From positions 3,348,501-3,412,500 of the forward strand of contig CAJHZI010000457.1 in NCBI GenBank assembly GCA_905160935.1: a DNA stretch of 64,000 nt, written 5' to 3'. The notes under the pieces are model-generated. The model was not told where the DNA came from, ran no database searches, and was given only the letters and a program-made list of their open reading frames with translations. Of the stretch, positions 22,746-34,690 are shown in pieces (position 1 is the stretch's first letter; each line of letters begins with the position of its first letter). Made by a program: the position numbers and the translations under genes. The DNA comes from Enchytraeus crypticus. Taxonomy: Eukaryota; Annelida; Clitellata; Enchytraeida; Enchytraeidae.

Positions 22746-22830
22746 TCTAAGTCAGCTGGACGTCGAATGATGATAAATAAAGATGTTAAATGAAGTGTCT
22801 TGACGATCTCAACAGGCGAGTGGAAATATA
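22746..22830 (-). other. Candidate first (non-coding) exon of ARHGAP19
   Basis: Starts about 25 bases below the TATA box at 22853-22860 and ends at a GAG/GTTTGA donor, the same GTTTG style as other donors in this window. No long reading frame. Transcription start and donor are inferred from signals only. Confidence 0.4.
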
Positions 22831-22852
22831 ACAAACAGCTTGCAAATCCCTG

Positions 22853-22917
22853 TATTTATACCCAAACCCCGGTGGAGAAGTGATGGATTGGTGGTTAAGT
22901 TTCCAACCAATCACGTG
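22853..22917 (-). promoter_or_regulatory. TATA box with two CCAAT boxes and an E-box
   Basis: On the minus strand TATAAATA occupies 22860-22853. Upstream of it are CCAAT in one orientation (22887-22891) and the other (22907-22911), and a CACGTG E-box at 22912-22917. The spacing from CCAAT to TATA (about 30 bases) and from TATA to the candidate exon is that of a working core promoter. Paired CCAAT boxes (NF-Y sites) are common in cell-cycle genes, which would suit ARHGAP19. Assignment to this gene is inference from position and strand. Confidence 0.5.
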
Positions 22918-22919
22918 CG

Positions 22920-23645
22920 AGCTCACCCCCCATATCCAGTTGTGCTCCTGTTAACGGCTGTTTGACAGGGATTCCGCTGCTGGTCTTCCTCTGGCTCGCT
23001 TTGAAGCCGCCACAAGCCAAACGGTGTGAGAATCCTGAGTAGAGTGGATTCCATGCCACATGGTTTTTGAGCACACTTCAAATGATTTAGTTACAATGAA
23101 AGAACGAGCTATATTAACGGAGTTTTGGTTGTAATTGCATAATAACCATACTCGGAGCAAATTTACGGCTTCTTTTTACCTTATCTGTTGTTACAGTACT
23201 ATTCTGCCACCTTTACTCACTACCCCTCCCCCTCTTGAAAAGTTATAACTCTGAAATTTGAACTCTATGCGGTTTCGAATTACCATCCTAGAATTTTATG
23301 ATTCCATGCGGCACCCCTACTCTGTAGATTTACAACTTATTATTTGGTATTAATTTATTATTCTTTAAATTATTTGAGAGTAAAATATTGAATTTTTATT
23401 TTGCATAATAGCCGACTTTTATAGCCATCAAACCATATTTGATAGTTAAATTTAAATAGGAAAACCAAGATGTAATTATTTCAAAATTTCAGTTATTTTA
23501 ATTTTAACAAGCTTATAAATTTTAATGTCACAACTTGCTATGATTTTCGAAAATATACTTCTTTAACTACGAATAGGTGTAGCTTTCAATATTGCAATTA
23601 GTAAATGCATTTTTCACAGCTGTAGGCAATATATTGTACATAACA
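22920..23645. other. Upstream of ARHGAP19 promoter; no gene seen
   Basis: Locally less AT-rich to about 23050, then AT-rich. No divergent gene identified. Confidence 0.4.
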
Positions 23646-23649
23646 ATAG

Positions 23650-23935
<286 letters not shown>

Positions 23936-23984
23936 AGACTAAAAATTATTGCAAAGTATTTATTATTGGTTAAGGCATAGCCAT

Positions 23985-24088
23985 TTCTGAGTGGATTAAT
24001 TTGTTGATCTATGGAGCGCTCTTTTTGAAGCTTGAAGGCAGACTCTGAGTTTGAATATGTACATTATACATGTCGATTGGTTGAACAC

Positions 24089-24168
<80 letters not shown>

Positions 24169-24220
24169 AAAAGAGAGAGAAAGAGAGTGAGAGAGAGATA
24201 GAAGGGGGAAAGAGAGAGAG
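23985..24220 (+). mobile_element. SINE-6 3' part with (GA)n/(GAAA)n tail
   Basis: TTGATCTATGGAGCGCTC, GCAGACTCTGAGTTTGAATA, then a long (GA)n tract with AAAG units. Confidence 0.7.
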
Positions 24221-24498
24221 TGAGAGGTACGTTAACGGCTATTAAATTAACAAAACAAAGGCAAGTAGGTTGAATTTTAAAAAGTACCTTACGAAAAAAG
24301 TTTCCGGTGATTTAAACAAAAATGAAAATAATAGACATTCCTCACACAATTTATCAGATGAAAGCATTATTGACGTGACATAATTAAACAGTTTATTATT
24401 CAAATGCTCGTTGTCTGCTCGGTGAGCTTAATTCCGTGATGCGCTAAAGCTCATATGTTTCTTATTGAATATTTCTTGCAAGTTTATATCTTGTGTCT

Positions 24499-24630
24499 AG
24501 AGCCAGTGGCGATGTCGGTAACACATTCAACCGCGAATCAGTATGTGCGGGGTTCAAATCATGGGCTCACCCGTCACTGATATATCTTTCGAGTAAGGAA
24601 ACTGACGTTAACATTAGTTTTTTTACTTTA
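24499..24630 (+). mobile_element. SINE-1 copy
   Basis: AGCCAGTGGCGATGTCGG at the head, GGGGTTCAAATCATGGGC, and the 3' end AGGAAACTGACGTTAAC. Close to consensus. Confidence 0.85.
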
Positions 24631-24649
24631 CAAGTTTTATGCTACTTTG

Positions 24650-24735
24650 TTTTTTCTCTCTTTCTTTCTCTCCCTCTTTCTCTCTCTCTCTCTCTCTCTC
24701 TTCCTCTTTCTCTTAGTGCACTCCCTATTGACAGA
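24650..24735 (-). mobile_element. (CT)n and RTE LINE tail remnant
   Basis: Pyrimidine tract followed by CTTAGTGCACTCCCTATTGA, the complement of the LINE end GGCAGTGCACTAAGAGAG. Confidence 0.55.
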
Positions 24736-24739
24736 TCAG

Positions 24740-25480
24740 GAACTACGAAACTACTGCGCTATTTCGATAATAGATCTATCAGACATCAGAAGCCTGGAAC
24801 ACTATCTGAAGCAGTTCATTGACTGACCTTTTATGGGCATAGAGTACAAAACAAATATATTGCTCGACTAGAAGCGGATAAGATTTGATGCGATTATGAA
24901 TTTCAAGCATATGATATGAGAATAAAATAAGTAATGAGACAGAGATAAATATAGACAGAGATTAATATACATGTATACATAGATAAATATAGTACACTAA
25001 AGCACTTATTATGAGGCAGGGGATCAATGTTAGTGATTAGTTTATCCATTTCATTAAACATTCGTCAACCAACCAATCAATCAATAAAATGTTACAGCAG
25101 ATTGACTGTTGGTTAAGAGTAGTTAATTCAGTTAATGTGTATTTAAAAAGTCGTTTTAACGAAAAATCTTAATTGTAACGTTTACTCGCTGATAAAGCTC
25201 ATCGTATGAAATCAGCAGTCTTCATTAATACTCCGTAAATTAATTGATCTAAGATGTTCATTTTTTTCGTCTTTTTTCATTTATTGTTTACTTTGTTTTG
25301 TGATACCTATCGCGTTCCATCACACCGTTAGTTATGAAAATGATACACATACATTTTTGTAAAAACACGCCCAAGATACTCTACGCCTTTTGACTTATGT
25401 AAAATGCCTAACTTGCAAATGACGTTAGTGCTGTTACTATTGTTCAAAAGTTTATTTGTAAGTTAGACCTTACAAATATC
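24740..25480. other. No gene or repeat recognised
   Basis: Apart from short AACCAATCAATCAAT words near 25070, nothing seen. Confidence 0.45.
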
Positions 25481-25482
25481 GG

Positions 25483-25597
25483 ATGCCGGTAAGATACTCA
25501 ACCACTAATCAGTATGTGCGGGGTTCAAATCCCGGGCTCGTTCTTCAATGACATCGCTTTCTAGTTAGGAAACTGACGTTAATATTAGTTTTACAAG
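25483..25597 (+). mobile_element. SINE-1 copy, 5'-truncated
   Basis: GCCGGTAAGATACTCAACC, GGGGTTCAAATCCCGGGC and AGGAAACTGACGTTAATAT. Confidence 0.8.
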
Positions 25598-25599
25598 GT

Positions 25600-26241
25600 T
25601 TTATTTCATAATTTATTTGTCTGTGATTTATAATATGGCGCTACTTAAGTGTAAATTGTACTACATAAAATCTATATAGATAGTAATGCTAAAACTCTGA
25701 GCTACTGTTGACAGTCTTTAGTATATTACACCTCCTTGGTATATTAAATAGTATATTTTGGTATAGTTTTATTTTTTAGTATATTTAGTATAATACGCCT
25801 CATGTTCTTTTTCAATTTTCTCTGGCAAACTTTAGATATATCTTTTCCCATCGTAGACATACTTTATCTATCCTGACCATATTTTGACCACCTTTGTATC
25901 CTTCAATCGGCCATTTATTATCATAACATACAGTCTCTATTAATATTCTAACTAGAGGGGGGGGGGCACGAAACGTCCACGAGTAGTCGAAAGATATGCT
26001 CCCCAGTCATTTACCCCAGCTGCCAAAAAATTAACACATCAACCGGTTGTTTAAACCAAAAAGATCGTCACTTTGATTTAGAAGGGGAAAATACCAAAAA
26101 ATAAATAAAATTGTTAAAGATAATTTTGTAAAGGCGGGAGACTTTAGAGTCCATTTTAGCCCAAGTATTTTTGAGACTTGATTAAAAAAATACATATATT
26201 TTTCTCCATTCCCCAGTAAAAATTTCCTTAAATGGCTAAAG
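25600..26241. other. No gene or repeat recognised
   Basis: A repeated TAGTATATT word near 25720-25790 and a G tract at 25958. Presumed 3' flank of the lone SH2 exon. Confidence 0.4.
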
Positions 26242-26590
26242 TTACCGTGCGATAATATTATGAAGATTCCTTTTAAACTGTAATATAGTGGACATTGAGA
26301 GTGCCTGGTTAATCGTCAGCTGTCTAGAAGTGCAGATCTCAACTGTGGTACATGGTATAGGACAAGTTATTCGATAAGCATTCCTGCTATTACGATCTTT
26401 AGATCTATCAAGCCATACGTTCATTGAAGTAGGGATAGGAGCTGCGACGTGCATACCTATTTTTATGTCGTGGACCCTGTAATACTCCAGCAGCTCTCCA
26501 GCACCTACAAATGAGATTCCTGTTTCGTCAATAAAAAATCTTTCTTCGTCTTGATGTGCAATGATGATTATTAAAATTGCGCTATTCCAC
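26242..26590 (-). CDS. Second SH2 C-terminal-half exon (alternative or orphan)
   Basis: Acceptor TTGTTTTCTTTCAG and entry in phase 2, as in the 36.0-kb exon. The product reads AHQDEERFFIDETGISF, VGAGELLEYYRVHDIKIG, then APIP, aligning with the other copy across the SH2 C-half. Instead of stopping after PIP it runs on about 60 residues to a stop at 26242, unless a GTATGG donor near ATGAAC is used. The motif KVYNISI is replaced by a very hydrophobic AILIIIIAH. I found no partner FLVR exon between 26.6 and 35.8 kb. So it is either an alternative last exon for gene A or the survivor of a duplicated gene. Confidence 0.72.
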
Positions 26591-26639
26591 CTGAAAGAAA
26601 ACAATTCGTAACTTCTCCTCTAGGGTGGAGAAGCTATGA

Positions 26640-26945
26640 CCACCGCTCTACCTAGACGTTTGGAGGTTCTCAAACAAGCAGCATCGCGCCTGAAGTTGTT
26701 AGCCGCTCATAATGCTCTGGTCATCGGTTTTTTCATTCGCTTTTCCTTAAGTTCTCCTTAAGTTTTCCTAAACTTATGCACACTCTGCGTGCTAGTCCGA
26801 GCTTCTCTCATTCGCGGCTGTTAGACTACGACGAGGCTCTAAGGCAATGCTTGTGCTCCCTTACTAACGCAGATTTTTCAGATTCGCAGTGGCAGCAAGT
26901 CAGTCTATCTCTGAGCAATGGTGGTCGAATTTAATGTAGGATTGC
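26640..26945 (+). mobile_element. Reverse-transcriptase-like fragment
   Basis: Plus-strand pieces read LLAAHNALVIG, then LCTLRASPSFSHSRLLDYD, EALRQCL and SQWQQVSLSLSNGG. This pattern precedes the C-terminal region of a metazoan LINE group whose tail is at 37.3 kb. Broken; upstream and downstream parts absent. Confidence 0.55.
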
Positions 26946-26974
26946 TGAAAAAGCGAGGCCCTCAATAAGAGGAA

Positions 26975-27515
26975 AGGACTACTAAGAAAAGGTTCGAAGA
27001 AATCCACGAAGATAAAGATTATAAGGACTTTATTGTGGACCCGCCCCCCTGTACGGTTATGACACATGGACGTTAAGAAAATATGATATCAGGAAACTGG
27101 AAGCAATCGAAATGAGGCTATAGAGAAGGATGGAGAAGGTCAAATGGGCTCACAAAATTACGAACGAAGAAGTGCTAAATATGTTGGCATAGACAATAAT
27201 TGATAGATATCAAAAGGAACAGAAAGAATAATAGATTGGGGTCATATACAGAGAGAGAATGGTTGATTGAAAGGGGTATTTGTGGGAAGAATGGAAGGAA
27301 AAGGGTTGGAGGAAGACCGAGACTTGGGATGTTGGATGACTTGATGACTAATTCATATGTTGATATAAAGAGAGAGCAGAGGATAGAAATATGTGCAAGA
27401 GCTACATGACATGTGAATGGTTGATTGAAAGGGGTATTTGTGGGAAGAATGGAAGGAAAAGGGTTGGAGGAAGATTTCATGACATGGACCTGCCAATTGG
27501 CAGTGAACTAAGGGA
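26975..27515 (+). mobile_element. RTE-type LINE 3' portion with internal duplication
   Basis: Reads from the YDTWTLRKYDIRKLEAIEM region to the CATGGACCTGCCAATTGGCA tail with (GA)n. A ~62-bp block beginning GAATGGTTGATTGAAAGGGG occurs twice, at 27256 and 27413. Confidence 0.75.
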
Positions 27516-27529
27516 GAGAGAGAGAGAGA

Positions 27530-27690
27530 ATATCACATGTTTAAACCGTTATGCAAATTTTTCTATATACCTTATAACCAGTCCTGTAAATGCCCAATAA
27601 TTTACTCTCAGATCATCTATGCCGGGAATCGGAACCATGAGAGTTCAATTCACACAGGATCCTAGGCTATCCCGACACTGATAACACTTT
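27530..27690 (-). mobile_element. SINE-3 copy
   Basis: ACATGTTTAAACCGTTATGC, AACCAGTCCTGTAAATGCCC, and CGGGAATCGGAACCATGAGA corresponding to a mutated B box. Confidence 0.65.
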
Positions 27691-27804
27691 TGAGAGATTA
27701 AACTAACGTTAAGATCGACTTTTTAGCTTTTTTACAAGATTGGTCATTTAAAATTTCATGATGTTGCCTGCTTAGATATTACATTATTCTAAAATGGATT
27801 TCAG

Positions 27805-28636
27805 AAGAAAATGGATAGTCTGAATGATACGGTATTGAAATATGGAATGAAAATTGACATAAATGATGAGGGTGCTCCAGGGAAGAGGCAAAGTCAACAT
27901 AGCAATAAATGGTACGAGCTTGAAACATGTAGGGACTTTCAAATAACAAGGTCACACCATAATGACGATGAGACATGCGAGACAGAAATTTGTAATAAGA
28001 CTGCACAAGAAAACAGGTCTTCTGCAATAGGAAAGAACTGTTAATATAATTAAAGTCCAAAGAAAACTACAAAGATAATGAAGCTATAGTATGGACCACG
28101 CTACTATATAAATGTGAAGCATGGACATTAAGGACTCTGCTATAGCTACTAATTATGGTATTATCGAACACAGCTTTTATGGTAGCCTCTTTTGTATTGT
28201 TAGTTGTTTATCTAACTACATGCATGTTCCTATTGTTTGTATTATCTGTGCTGTGATGAACAAATAAACGATACTAAACGATAAAAAAGGAAGGAAGGTG
28301 TACAAAACTAGAAGCGTTGGAAATATGAACATGAAGAAGAATGGAAGATTATTAGTTGGATCAAAAAAGTTACAAATGAAGTCTTTAAGAGTGTGGGTAC
28401 AGATAGACAGATGATAAATGCTATAAGAAATAGGAAGAAGAAATGGATAGGACATATAATAAGGGGATAAATTACTAAAGAAGGTAATAGAAGGTAGAAT
28501 GGAAGAAAAGAGAAGCAGAGGCAGACCAAGTTTATGAATGGTGGATGTCTTAAAGATCCACTCGTATGTGGATACGAATAGAAGTCAGAGAAAAGTACAG
28601 GCGTTATATACCACGGACCTGTCATTAGGGGGTGTA

Positions 28637-28673
<37 letters not shown>

Positions 28674-28675
28674 AG
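27805..28675 (+). mobile_element. RTE-type LINE copy with ~150-bp insert
   Basis: Begins MDSLNDTVLKYGMKIDIN and ends with ACCACGGACCTGTCATTAGG plus (GA)n. Between about 28136 and 28290 an unrelated segment interrupts it, ending GAACAAATAAACGATACTAA. Confidence 0.75.
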
Positions 28676-28689
28676 GAGGTAACTGAGCC

Positions 28690-29195
28690 TCTAACCACTA
28701 CGCTATTGAGACATTTTTAGTCTGGACTCGAGACCTGATGATCAAAGCCTTAGTCTTGAGATTATTTAAAAGGTCTTGTTAACAACATTAGCATAAAACA
28801 CATGTATATAGTGCGTCTTTTGAGTCAAGAGTGTTGTTCAAACATAAGCTAAGTAATATTAACAGAAACAGACTACAAAACTGGTATTAATATTCAAATT
28901 TGTATTATTAGATTAAGTTCATTATAATGCGTCAAATTTTTAATAAAATCCACAAAAACTAATTCTAAAATATAATTATTTAAGTTTTTAAATGTCATTA
29001 ACAATGGGTACATGTACAGATTAATGCCCTACTAAATAATTTCAAGCACAGACGATATTATGCCATTCAAGTCAGATTCAGATAGGCTAAGTCGCATTCA
29101 GTCAGATTAGGCAAATATGTCCATCTCTTACTAGAAATTCAGCTACTATCCTGGCAAATTTTATAGTTCATTCAAAGTATGATTACTGTAATTCA
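28690..29195. other. No gene recognised; SINE-3 trace at start
   Basis: 28685-28725 resembles the tRNA-like end of SINE-3 (CCACTACGCTATTGAGACA). The rest is unassigned. Confidence 0.4.
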
Positions 29196-29199
29196 TTAT

Positions 29200-29800
29200 T
29201 ATATGGATGGTCTTCTTCTCTCAATCGTCTGCACAACGTCCAAGATTCTCTTGCATGTGTTGTTTGCAAGTCCTCTCGACTTCAATTTCGCTCTCTTTCT
29301 CTACTTCGCAGTCTTCACTAGCTCCCTGTTAATCAACGCATAAAATATATAACAGCTCTATTAACTTTCACAACTCTGCCATTTGGCAAGCCTTCTTACT
29401 TATCTGAAATTCTTCTTCTCTATCGTCCATCACTTGCACTTCGTTCCACTGATGCCAATCTTGTCTCTGTTTCATATATTCTCACACCATGGGGCAGACG
29501 TTCATTTTCTCATGCAGCACCCACAATCGCTTCCTGCTTACCTTCGCCGTAGTTCTTCTCTTTCAACTTTCTCTAGTAAGCTTAAGACTAAACTTTTCCC
29601 ATGCACCGTAGATTAACCAATCTACCCTGACCATTTTTGATCACCGGACTGGCTTCGTTTAGAACCTTACTGCTCCTCAGCACATTTCTTTTGCAGATTG
29701 GTTTGAGTGAATTGATCTATAGTGATTTGTGCTGTGGGGATGTCCCTGACATCATCCATAGTTGAGGAAACGGACGTTAAACTTTTAATATTATTGTTAT
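29200..29800 (+). mobile_element. CR1-like LINE 3' portion
   Basis: Coding end recognisable as LNRLHNVQDSLACVVCKSS, PVNQRIKYITALLTF, GRRSFSHAAPTIAS and SKLKTKLFPC, followed by the same 3' UTR as 1-245 (ATCACCGGACTGGC, GGAAACGGACGTTAAAC) and a short TTATTA tail. Confidence 0.8.
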
Positions 29801-29909
29801 TAATATTCATTATGTCAATTAAGTAACACAACGCCTAGAACATTGCATGCATACAGATATCACGTCAATTTTTCATGCACGTGACCGAATCGGCTTTTCA
29901 TATGTGTCA

Positions 29910-30010
29910 GATATGGCGTAATGGTTAGAGCGTTCACTCTGATGTAAGGGGCCTGTGTTCAAAGCCCAGATCAGTCAACCTGCAACCATGTGATATAGGT
30001 TCAAAATTCA
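29910..30010 (+). mobile_element. SINE-5 copy (tRNA-like)
   Basis: ATGGCGTAATGGTTAGAGCG (A box) and CCTGTGTTCAAAGCCC (B box), then CAGTCAACCTGC. Related to 58.43 kb. Not a tRNA gene: no acceptor stem closes. Confidence 0.6.
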
Positions 30011-31055
30011 GAACTCAGGACGTGCTCAGGAGAAATATTTCACTACCCAAACATGCAGCGAAATATTGCAATAATAAATGTCAGCAGAATAGAACCTACC
30101 AGCCTACCAGTCGGACGAATTTCATAACTAATTTAAAGAATCTCGGCCGGCACGTTTCAACAGCAACAGTCAACAGTCAAGTGATGCCTAAACAATAGTT
30201 GAACGAGTGCGACATTCGCTAAGAATACGGTATCGAATCCGAGTCTGAGTTCACATGGCCCGAATCCAAGACCAGAAAGAGAAAATAAGAATATCATGCT
30301 ATAATTAGCTATGGTATTGATTTAGTTTTACCATTGCAGAGTTAAATGGCATCGGGACTCGATACCACTTCAAACCAATACCGATACCACCGGTATCGAA
30401 CTTCTTCGGATGCAATACACGGCGCGAAATTGCAATTAATAACTCCAATAGCAATTCTTGCTGTGCATTAATTATCTATGCATTGAGAACAAAAGTCCGC
30501 AAAACTTGAATTAGACGGTAGGACGAAATATTTAGCTAATATATCGCTATCCATATAAAAAGTTTTAAAGCTAAATAATTGGCATATTATTACTTACATT
30601 CAAATAGCACATGTAAATCACAGTGGGATCAGAAACTCGTAACACAAATCACTAATCATTATATTTATATATAATTGAGCAATGAAATGTATAACGTTTC
30701 AAGCAACAAAATATACACCAACGTACTTCACCATGTATTGCTAAACAGAGTAGAGTTACTTTGACTTTCGAACCATTAATAGGCCAATATTTACAAATTT
30801 TATTTATTTCTGTTTGTAAATTAACTTTGATATATCACAACATATCTAATGACTTTACAATTATTTTGCAGATAAGCAAATTGCAAATAATATTTCTAAA
30901 AAGATACGAGACCAATTAATAGAAGCTTTTTTCATCAGTTGCCATTGAGTTACTTAAGACTTATTTTTATCATCGTCAAACTTGGAATTTAGTCTGCTAG
31001 AAATAACGAAGAAATATCAGACATCAAAATGCTTTATGATGAGTTTTCAAATGTC
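30011..31055. other. Unclassified repeat (30015-30140), otherwise nothing
   Basis: CTCAGGACGTGCTCAG...GCAGAATAGAAC...CGAATTTCA recurs in inverse orientation at about 54900-55030. No gene seen in the remainder. Confidence 0.45.
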
Positions 31056-31059
31056 TTCA

Positions 31060-31450
31060 ATAATGTCTTTAATATTTGTTTTATTTATTAATTTTTCAAT
31101 AGTTAATAGCTGACATTTAGCTGTTAACTATATGTATTGAAAAGAATTAATGACGTATGCTTTTGCTAATTTCATGAATGTTCACTTTTTCAATCTTCAT
31201 TTCTACTGTTCTCCAAAATTGACCTTACTTTTTTTTAAAATTCGCATATATTCCTTTCTTTACACAACTTCTTTTAACTATTTTCTTTAGTCTCAAATCG
31301 ATCGTAGCCATACCTAGACTATGGTCTGAACCAGCTCCCGGTTAAGTCTTTGAATTTTTCACAGTTCACATTTGGTTTCTCCAAGCTTTTTCCGTGTGTA
31401 TCACTTTCTCTTCTCCATATCACGGACAGGTTACGGTTGGTCTATTCTTT
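31060..31450 (-). mobile_element. RTE-type LINE, endonuclease/RT junction fragment
   Basis: Minus strand reads KPNVNCEKFKDLTGSWF and DHSLGMATIDLRLKKIVKR, the end of the apurinic-type endonuclease and the start of the linker. A part of the family absent from the other copies here. Confidence 0.55.
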
Positions 31451-31497
31451 AGCGGCGCGTACTCACCGCGAGACTCCATAAATTTAGAGCATTTAGC

Positions 31498-31695
31498 ATC
31501 ATCATCATCATCATCTTACATTTATTCCTACTTTAACTAGGATCGGGATACGAATAAATCTCCTCCACTCCTCTCTGTCCCAAACCATATCACCGTCTAT
31601 CCAATGCAATCTCTTCAATTCGTTTCAGAAAATTTTCTAGCAATTTATGAAGACTAGGCGCTCACCAATCGAATGCCCTTTCTGACGTTGGTTGA
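31498..31695 (-). mobile_element. SINE-2 copy
   Basis: (ATC)n tail, TTAACTAGGATCGGGATACG, CTCACCAATCGAATGCCC, TTTCTGACGTTGG; ends there, so 5'-truncated. Confidence 0.75.
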
Positions 31696-31699
31696 CATT

Positions 31700-32335
31700 A
31701 ATTTATAGCATACAATTAAATCATACAAAATATTGCACTAATATACAAGCAATTTTAAAAATAATGAGCAATTGTGAGCAAGAGTGCATGAGCCTGAGTC
31801 TGAATGAGAGAGCCATATAGTGCTTGATCGAGCGAGAGCAACCCTGATCGAACCTGAGCAAGCCTGAGTAAATGAGAACGAGCTGCAAGTTTATCAAATA
31901 AAAAGCTGACTAAACTCAGCGCATTTATCAAAATAATAACAAAATTGTGCATTTCCTAATGAGAAAATTTGCAAAAAATATATTTTAAATTCGACCATGC
32001 GGTGTAGGCGCAGTGCCTTTAACAAAGCATAAATACTGCCATAATTATATGTGGTACTGTGTTGTGTGTGAGCGAGAGGATGAGTCTGAAGAGGAGGTTA
32101 ACACAATACCAGAACCATGCATTAGTAGGGTAAGAGGGGCATATGTCCCTATACCACATATAAAATCAGAGCAATCAAAATACAAGCAGAAACAGCTTAA
32201 TAGTTGCTCTAAAACAGTAGCATGATGGGCTAGATGTCCGATTGCGGATAGGTAGTTACTGGGTTCAGAACCAGCGCTTGCGTTCTCGATAAAACACTGA
32301 CTGATTTTCTGGCCAGAAAACATCCGTTTTACTTG
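31700..32335. other. GAGC-type degenerate repeat; no gene accepted
   Basis: 31765-31880 is rich in GAGCAAGCCTGAG-like words. A 70-residue plus-strand frame (32013-32225) has a CxxC and acidic stretch but no recognisable family. Confidence 0.4.
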
Positions 32336-32337
32336 GC

Positions 32338-32456
<119 letters not shown>

Positions 32457-32459
32457 CAA

Positions 32460-33175
32460 GTCTAACTAAGCCAACCATGCTAGTTTTCATAGATTGACAT
32501 TCTACCGACTGACGATTGCACTATCCATTGATTTCTCTTTTCTATAGTTTTCTGTCAGTATTTCTTTGAATTATTCGATTCTAGAAAAATGGAAATTTAT
32601 AAAGATTGCGTTATTTAAAATTAGTGAAACTCACCAAGTATTATTTATACATATAAACAAACAAATTCATATTTAAGATTCACTTCACGCCCGACAATAT
32701 TCAGGAAAATCTTACGAAACACTTAAACTGGAGACTAATTAGTTCGTAAAATTTGTTGGGAATATTTAGAATTGATGATCAACTGACCTCAGGTTTGATG
32801 TAACTACTGCCTGTGTTTAAAAATACATGGCCTATAAATATATGGACGGAGTATATATCACTAGATAGCACGTCAACATAATTTTTATACTTTTGCAGGA
32901 TCGTTGCAGCAGTCTTTTAAATGAGCGGAATGGACATAAATATTAAGCACAAAACTGAAAGCACAAATATTTATGCGCATCCTAAATCAATAGTTCTAAA
33001 AAGCAAAAATATTCAAAACTAAACCTACAAAAGCATAGATTTTAAGACAAATATATCTATACTAATACTCATTCTCGAATATCAAAAGTCCTAATATAAT
33101 TAAGTGCATGCAAACAAATTCATATCTACCGAAAGAAAGAAATAAAGAAATTAACATTCACATAAAAAACAGTTG
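32460..33175. other. No gene or repeat recognised
   Basis: AT-rich with no supported feature. Confidence 0.45.
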
Positions 33176-33179
33176 ATAA

Positions 33180-33304
33180 AACGCTAATGTTAACGTCAGT
33201 TTCCTCACTCGAAAGCGATGTCAGTGATGGCGGGCTCAGGATTTGAACCCCGTATATATAGATCCGCGGTTGAATATCTTAACGACATTGCCACTAGCTC
33301 CAGC
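33180..33304 (-). mobile_element. SINE-1 copy
   Basis: TTAACGTCAGTTTCCTCACT, AAAGCGATGTCAGTGATGG, AGGATTTGAACCCCGT and GCCACTAGCTCCAGCC. Confidence 0.85.
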
Positions 33305-33309
33305 CAAAG

Positions 33310-34485
33310 TTTAATGCTTCAGTTAAGTTTAATGCAATGTATTATTTATAACAATGTGTTTGTAATTAGGCCTACTACTAGTCTCTACTGTTAGAGTCTT
33401 TGATTTGAATACGTAGCTACTTGTACTGTAAGAGTGTGCTATCAATTTAGTGCGACGGGAGCTAACACCATAGTCAATTTTAATCAATTAGTAAATCTAT
33501 CGAAAATAACGATAGAATTTTATTAATAGAAACAGTTAACATAGGAAATGCAGGAAATTTTTTTAGAAATTTCGAGGTTAAACAAATATTTAACAAGAAT
33601 ATCAATGAAATATTGATAGGAGTAGGAGTAAAACTTTGGTAGGAGTAAAATATTAATTAGTTTTTGTAATTTATTTACTATTATTCGTTTATTGCAATGA
33701 TATTTGACACAACGCATAAATCTTACACTGTTAGGAAAGCACATGAAGCTACGTACAGAGCAATACAGGCAAATGTGCAAGTACATAATATCTACCATAA
33801 ATTTAATAGCAGTCTTTGTAAAGCATCCTCATTATGAAGTTATTGTCACTCAAAGTCTGCACAGTTTTAAGAGGGAGCATAAAAGAATGTGCTCTATATC
33901 TAAGTTTACGACTATTAGCTTAACTTTACGCGCATGCTAAGTGTTATTTATTTTCGTTTACTTTCCCTTTAAAAATATTTGTTTTAATCTTCCGTATATT
34001 GGTGAAATAAAGTCTCCATTATTTGCCTTCAATGATGGCATAGGAGGAAAAAAACGTGATGAGAGTTATTAAGTACAGAATTAAAGAATTTCATGTTTGC
34101 TTTTTCAGCAATTTCATTAACGAGATGAATATCATCACAAAAGCTGCACTTTTTAGCTTCCTTAAGAAAAGCCTCAAACCTCAATACTAGGGTGAAATAG
34201 GCGTCTATTAGAAACTATTTAATAGAGTTCCTCCTCTACTAAGAGAACATCACAGTGGTTACATCTGAAATATTTTACTCAAACAATTGACATTAATAAC
34301 CTCTTATTTACTACAAAATATGAAGAAAACAGACACAATGCTTAGTACGTATTATATACTATTTGGTCAGTACGGTCTATTACACAAATGCCACTACTCT
34401 GTTAGTATGACGTATGAGGGATCATCGCCAAGGCGCGGGGGAGGGGAGGCCTGGGTACCCCAGTTTTCATTCTTTAGTTGAGTTT
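33310..34485. other. No gene or repeat recognised
   Basis: A 91-residue and a 78-residue overlapping frame on opposite strands (33.5-33.9 kb) carry no motif. Confidence 0.45.
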
Positions 34486-34486
34486 A

Positions 34487-34489
<3 letters not shown>

Positions 34490-34570
<81 letters not shown>

Positions 34571-34645
34571 TTTAATTATTGATTGTGCATGTATATATAT
34601 ACAATTTTAAATATATATATATAATTTACATTATCTACTATTGAT

Positions 34646-34690
<45 letters not shown>

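Noticed and set aside
24051-24245. Frame encoding Arg-Glu repeats
   Set aside because: Pure translation of a (GA)n/(GAAA)n tract following a SINE-6.
29910-29975. tRNA gene
   Set aside because: A and B boxes are present but stems do not pair; it is a SINE head. The same holds for the B boxes of SINE-1, -3 and -4.
32013-32225. Plus-strand frame with CVVCEREDESEEE
   Set aside because: A possible exon, but no acceptor/donor pair or family I can defend; left as unassigned.
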